6,887 bases of DNA, from positions 1-6,887 of the forward strand of contig SLIO01000440.1 in NCBI GenBank assembly GCA_007135635.1. The letters run 5' to 3'. The translations under genes and the position numbers were made by a program. Each line of letters begins with the position of its first letter. Within the stretch, counting starts at the first letter, position 1. Below, piece by piece: positions 5,164-6,887 of the stretch. The notes under the pieces are model-generated. The model saw nothing but the letters and a program-made list of their open reading frames with translations. It did no database searches and was not told the origin of the DNA. The DNA comes from Methylomicrobium sp. Lineage in GTDB: Bacteria; Pseudomonadota; Gammaproteobacteria; Methylococcales; Methylomonadaceae.

Positions 5164-6158
5164 ACGAAGCGAACGCATTCAATCCCGTACCTGTGACCAT
5201 TTTAACCGGTTTTCTCGGAGCCGGGAAAACGACGTTGCTGAATCGGATTTTGTCGGAGGATCACGGTCACCGGATTGCCGTGATCGAGAACGAATTCGGT
5301 GAAGCGGGCGTCGATAACGACTTGCTGATTCAAGGCGAAGAGCAGATCGTCGAAATGAATAACGGCTGTATTTGCTGTACTGTACGCGGCGATTTGGTGC
5401 GTATACTCGGCGAATTGGCTGAAAAACGTAAGGCCGGCCGGGCCGAATTCGATCGCGTAATTATCGAAACGACCGGTTTGGCCGATCCGGCACCGGTTGC
5501 GCAAACCTTTTTCGCCGACCGTGATATTGCCGACTATTACTCGCTCGATGCGATTATTACCGTTGTCGACGCGAAACACGGCCCGAGACAACTTGACCTA
5601 AATCACGAGGCGCAAGAACAAGTCGGTTTTGCCGACCGCTTGCTGCTGTCCAAAACCGATTTGGTCGAAATGGAACAACTGGAAAGCTTGGAAGACCGTT
5701 TGCGGGCGATGAATTCGCGGGCGCCTATTCGGCATGTCCATTTCGGCTCTTGCGACATCGGCGAAGTGCTCGACATCCGGGGGTTTAATTTACAGGCGAT
5801 TCTGGAGATCGAACCGGATTTTCTAGAAGACGTCACTCACGAACACGACGATGATATTGCTTCTTTCGTCTATCGCAGCGAACTCGCCTTCGATGCTGCC
5901 CGGATAATGGCTTTTTTCGATGTCATGGTGCGAGTCTACGGTGAGGATTTGTTGCGCTACAAAGGCATCCTGCAGATCGAAGGCCAGGAGAACCGGATCA
6001 TCTATCAAGGCGTGCACATGATGATGAATACCGATTTCGGCAAACCTTGGTCGGCGGACGAAAAACGCGAAAGCGTGATGGTGTTCATCGGGCGCGATTT
6101 ACCGAAGCAGGCATTTATCGACGCGATGGACGAATGCCGAGTGCCTGCCGTAGCGTAA
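5160..6158 (+). CDS. Second COG0523 G3E GTPase (YjiA/CobW-type)
   Basis: A 332-aa cytosolic P-loop GTPase of the metallochaperone superfamily, from a different branch than zigA. Motifs are the Walker A GFLGAGKT (17-24), IENEFGEAGVD (42-52), the CxCC site GCICC (69-73), ETTGLADP (103-110) and SKTD (164-167). A CobW C-terminal domain starts at about residue 233 (ASFVYRSELAFDAARIMAFF). In E. coli YjiA the glutamate of ENEFGE and the CxCC cysteines bind metal, and both are conserved here. A short HEHDDD (227-232) sits where many relatives carry a longer His-rich zinc-collecting loop. The ATG overlaps the hisI stop as ATGA, tying it to HisI, a candidate client. The metal and true client are not shown by sequence; cobalt or nickel loading is possible, but zinc is favoured by the Zur box. 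Confidence 0.88.
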   Translation: MNEANAFNPVPVTILTGFLGAGKTTLLNRILSEDHGHRIAVIENEFGEAGVDNDLLIQGEEQIVEMNNGCICCTVRGDLVRILGELAEKRKAGRAEFDRVIIETTGLADPAPVAQTFFADRDIADYYSLDAIITVVDAKHGPRQLDLNHEAQEQVGFADRLLLSKTDLVEMEQLESLEDRLRAMNSRAPIRHVHFGSCDIGEVLDIRGFNLQAILEIEPDFLEDVTHEHDDDIASFVYRSELAFDAARIMAFFDVMVRVYGEDLLRYKGILQIEGQENRIIYQGVHMMMNTDFGKPWSADEKRESVMVFIGRDLPKQAFIDAMDECRVPAVA

Positions 6159-6164
6159 CTCCGT

Positions 6165-6887
6165 ATGCCGATATCTGCCGAAGTCATTTTCTATACGCTG
6201 AGTGCGTCGTTACTGGTCAGTCTCGTATCGCTGAGCGGTGCTTTCGTTTTTTACCTGGACCGGCAATTGCTCAAGCGGCTGCTGCCCTATCTGATCGCGC
6301 TGGCGGTCGGCGTTTTGTTGGGCGATGCCTTCATTCATTTGATACCCGATGCGGCGGAACGTCAGGGATCGATAGCCACGGTCTGTTTGACGACCTTGGC
6401 CGGCGTGTTTTTGTTTTTCGTGCTCGAAAAAATCGTACGTTGGCGTCACGACCACACCGTGTTTGCCGATGACTCGATCAAGCCGATGGCGAAGATGAAT
6501 TTGATGGGCGATGCGGTCCATAATTTTGTCGACGGTATTTTAATCGGCGGCAGTTTTTTGGTGGATCCGGTTATCGGTTTGACCACAACGCTCGCCATCG
6601 TCGTTCATGAAATACCCCAAGAAATAGGCGATGTCGGCGCACTGGTTTACGGCGGATATAGCCCTAAAGATGCCGTGCTGTACAACTTTTATTGCTCTTT
6701 GACCGTGGTTGTAGGTGCCGTGTTTACGCTGTTACTTGGACAGTTTGCCGAGGCTTCGTTGATTTTGCTGCTGCCGATTGCCGCGGGGGGATTTATTTAT
6801 ATTGCCGCGACCGACTTCATTCCGGTATTGCATGAACATTCGAGCCTACGCAATCTTTGCGGACAATCGTTCGTGTTCGCTTTAGGC
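6165..6887 (+). CDS. ZIP-family metal (zinc) transporter, 3' end cut by window
   Basis: The open frame runs to the window edge, giving 241 residues with no stop. Hydrophobic helices lie at about residues 5-31, 39-60, 70-91, 113-133, 137-160, 170-192 and 198-222. Between helices 3 and 4 is a short charged loop containing RWRHDH (92-97). Helix 4 carries HNFVDG (119-124) and helix 5 carries HEIPQEIGD (148-156). These hold the His, Asn, Asp and Glu residues that form the ZIP metal-transport site; H58 and D62 lie in helix 2. ZIP proteins move Zn2+ and related cations into the cytosol across the inner membrane. The gene starts 6 bp after the GTPase stop with no clear ribosome site of its own, so translation is probably coupled. 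It supplies an import function that fits Zur control. Confidence 0.9.
   Translation, partial: MPISAEVIFYTLSASLLVSLVSLSGAFVFYLDRQLLKRLLPYLIALAVGVLLGDAFIHLIPDAAERQGSIATVCLTTLAGVFLFFVLEKIVRWRHDHTVFADDSIKPMAKMNLMGDAVHNFVDGILIGGSFLVDPVIGLTTTLAIVVHEIPQEIGDVGALVYGGYSPKDAVLYNFYCSLTVVVGAVFTLLLGQFAEASLILLLPIAAGGFIYIAATDFIPVLHEHSSLRNLCGQSFVFALG

Noticed and set aside
5202..5591. Long minus-strand open frame antisense to the second GTPase
   Set aside because: Shadow frame of a strongly conserved plus-strand gene; no ribosome site and no family resemblance.
1..6887. CRISPR array, tRNA or rRNA gene
   Set aside because: No regularly spaced direct repeats, no cloverleaf and no rRNA-like sequence were seen; the TTCGAA motif at 608-623 is an inverted repeat and not part of a tRNA T-arm.

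Overview
The window falls into two very different halves. Positions 1 to about 2300 contain almost no intact gene. They hold a patchwork of broken mobile-element pieces, inverted repeats and one small acidic ORF. Positions 2314 to the right edge hold a tightly packed plus-strand operon whose content points to the zinc-starvation (Zur) response. The codon style, the gene content and a dispersed repeat of a type I associate with methanotroph genomes suggest a gammaproteobacterium, possibly a methanotroph (Methylococcales). That placement is inference and has not been tested.

Left half. A 47-aa acidic ORF lies on the minus strand (260-403) behind a good Shine-Dalgarno sequence and a decayed open segment (422-565). 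Next come a dense cluster of TGTCA/TGACA pentamers (551-607) resembling the ends of Tn7/Tn5053-type transposons and a plus-strand terminator-like hairpin (694-731). An unassignable stretch follows, then the C-terminal remnant of an IS110-family recombinase (1327-1431, minus) and the C-terminal remnant of a group II intron maturase (1685-1831, minus). After these come a roughly 119-bp inverted-repeat element (1935-2053) and a clean 127-bp MITE (2115-2241). The MITE has GTAA ends and a perfect 8-bp target duplication, as expected for IS66-type mobilisation.

Right half. A promoter (2314-2343) has its -10 region buried in a near-consensus Zur box (core 2333-2347). It drives zigA, a COG0523 G3E GTPase of the zinc-inducible type. 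Next come a DUF1826 gene, a 184-bp gap containing a dispersed hairpin repeat, an unrecognised 79-aa ORF, hisI (a zinc-dependent phosphoribosyl-AMP cyclohydrolase), a second COG0523 GTPase of the YjiA/CobW type, and a ZIP-family metal transporter cut by the window edge. Two ATGA overlaps (4717-4720 and 5160-5163) and a 6-bp gap indicate translational coupling from 4481 onward.

How it could work (inference): when zinc runs low, Zur releases the operator. The ZIP protein then imports metal, the two COG0523 GTPases act as metal chaperones or insertases, and the extra HisI is a zinc-enzyme client or spare copy that keeps histidine synthesis running. The roles of DUF1826 and the 79-aa protein are unknown. 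DUF1826 has an HxD...H...R pattern that could be a cupin-like or 2-oxoglutarate-oxygenase-like metal site, and it is the most interesting functional lead in the window.
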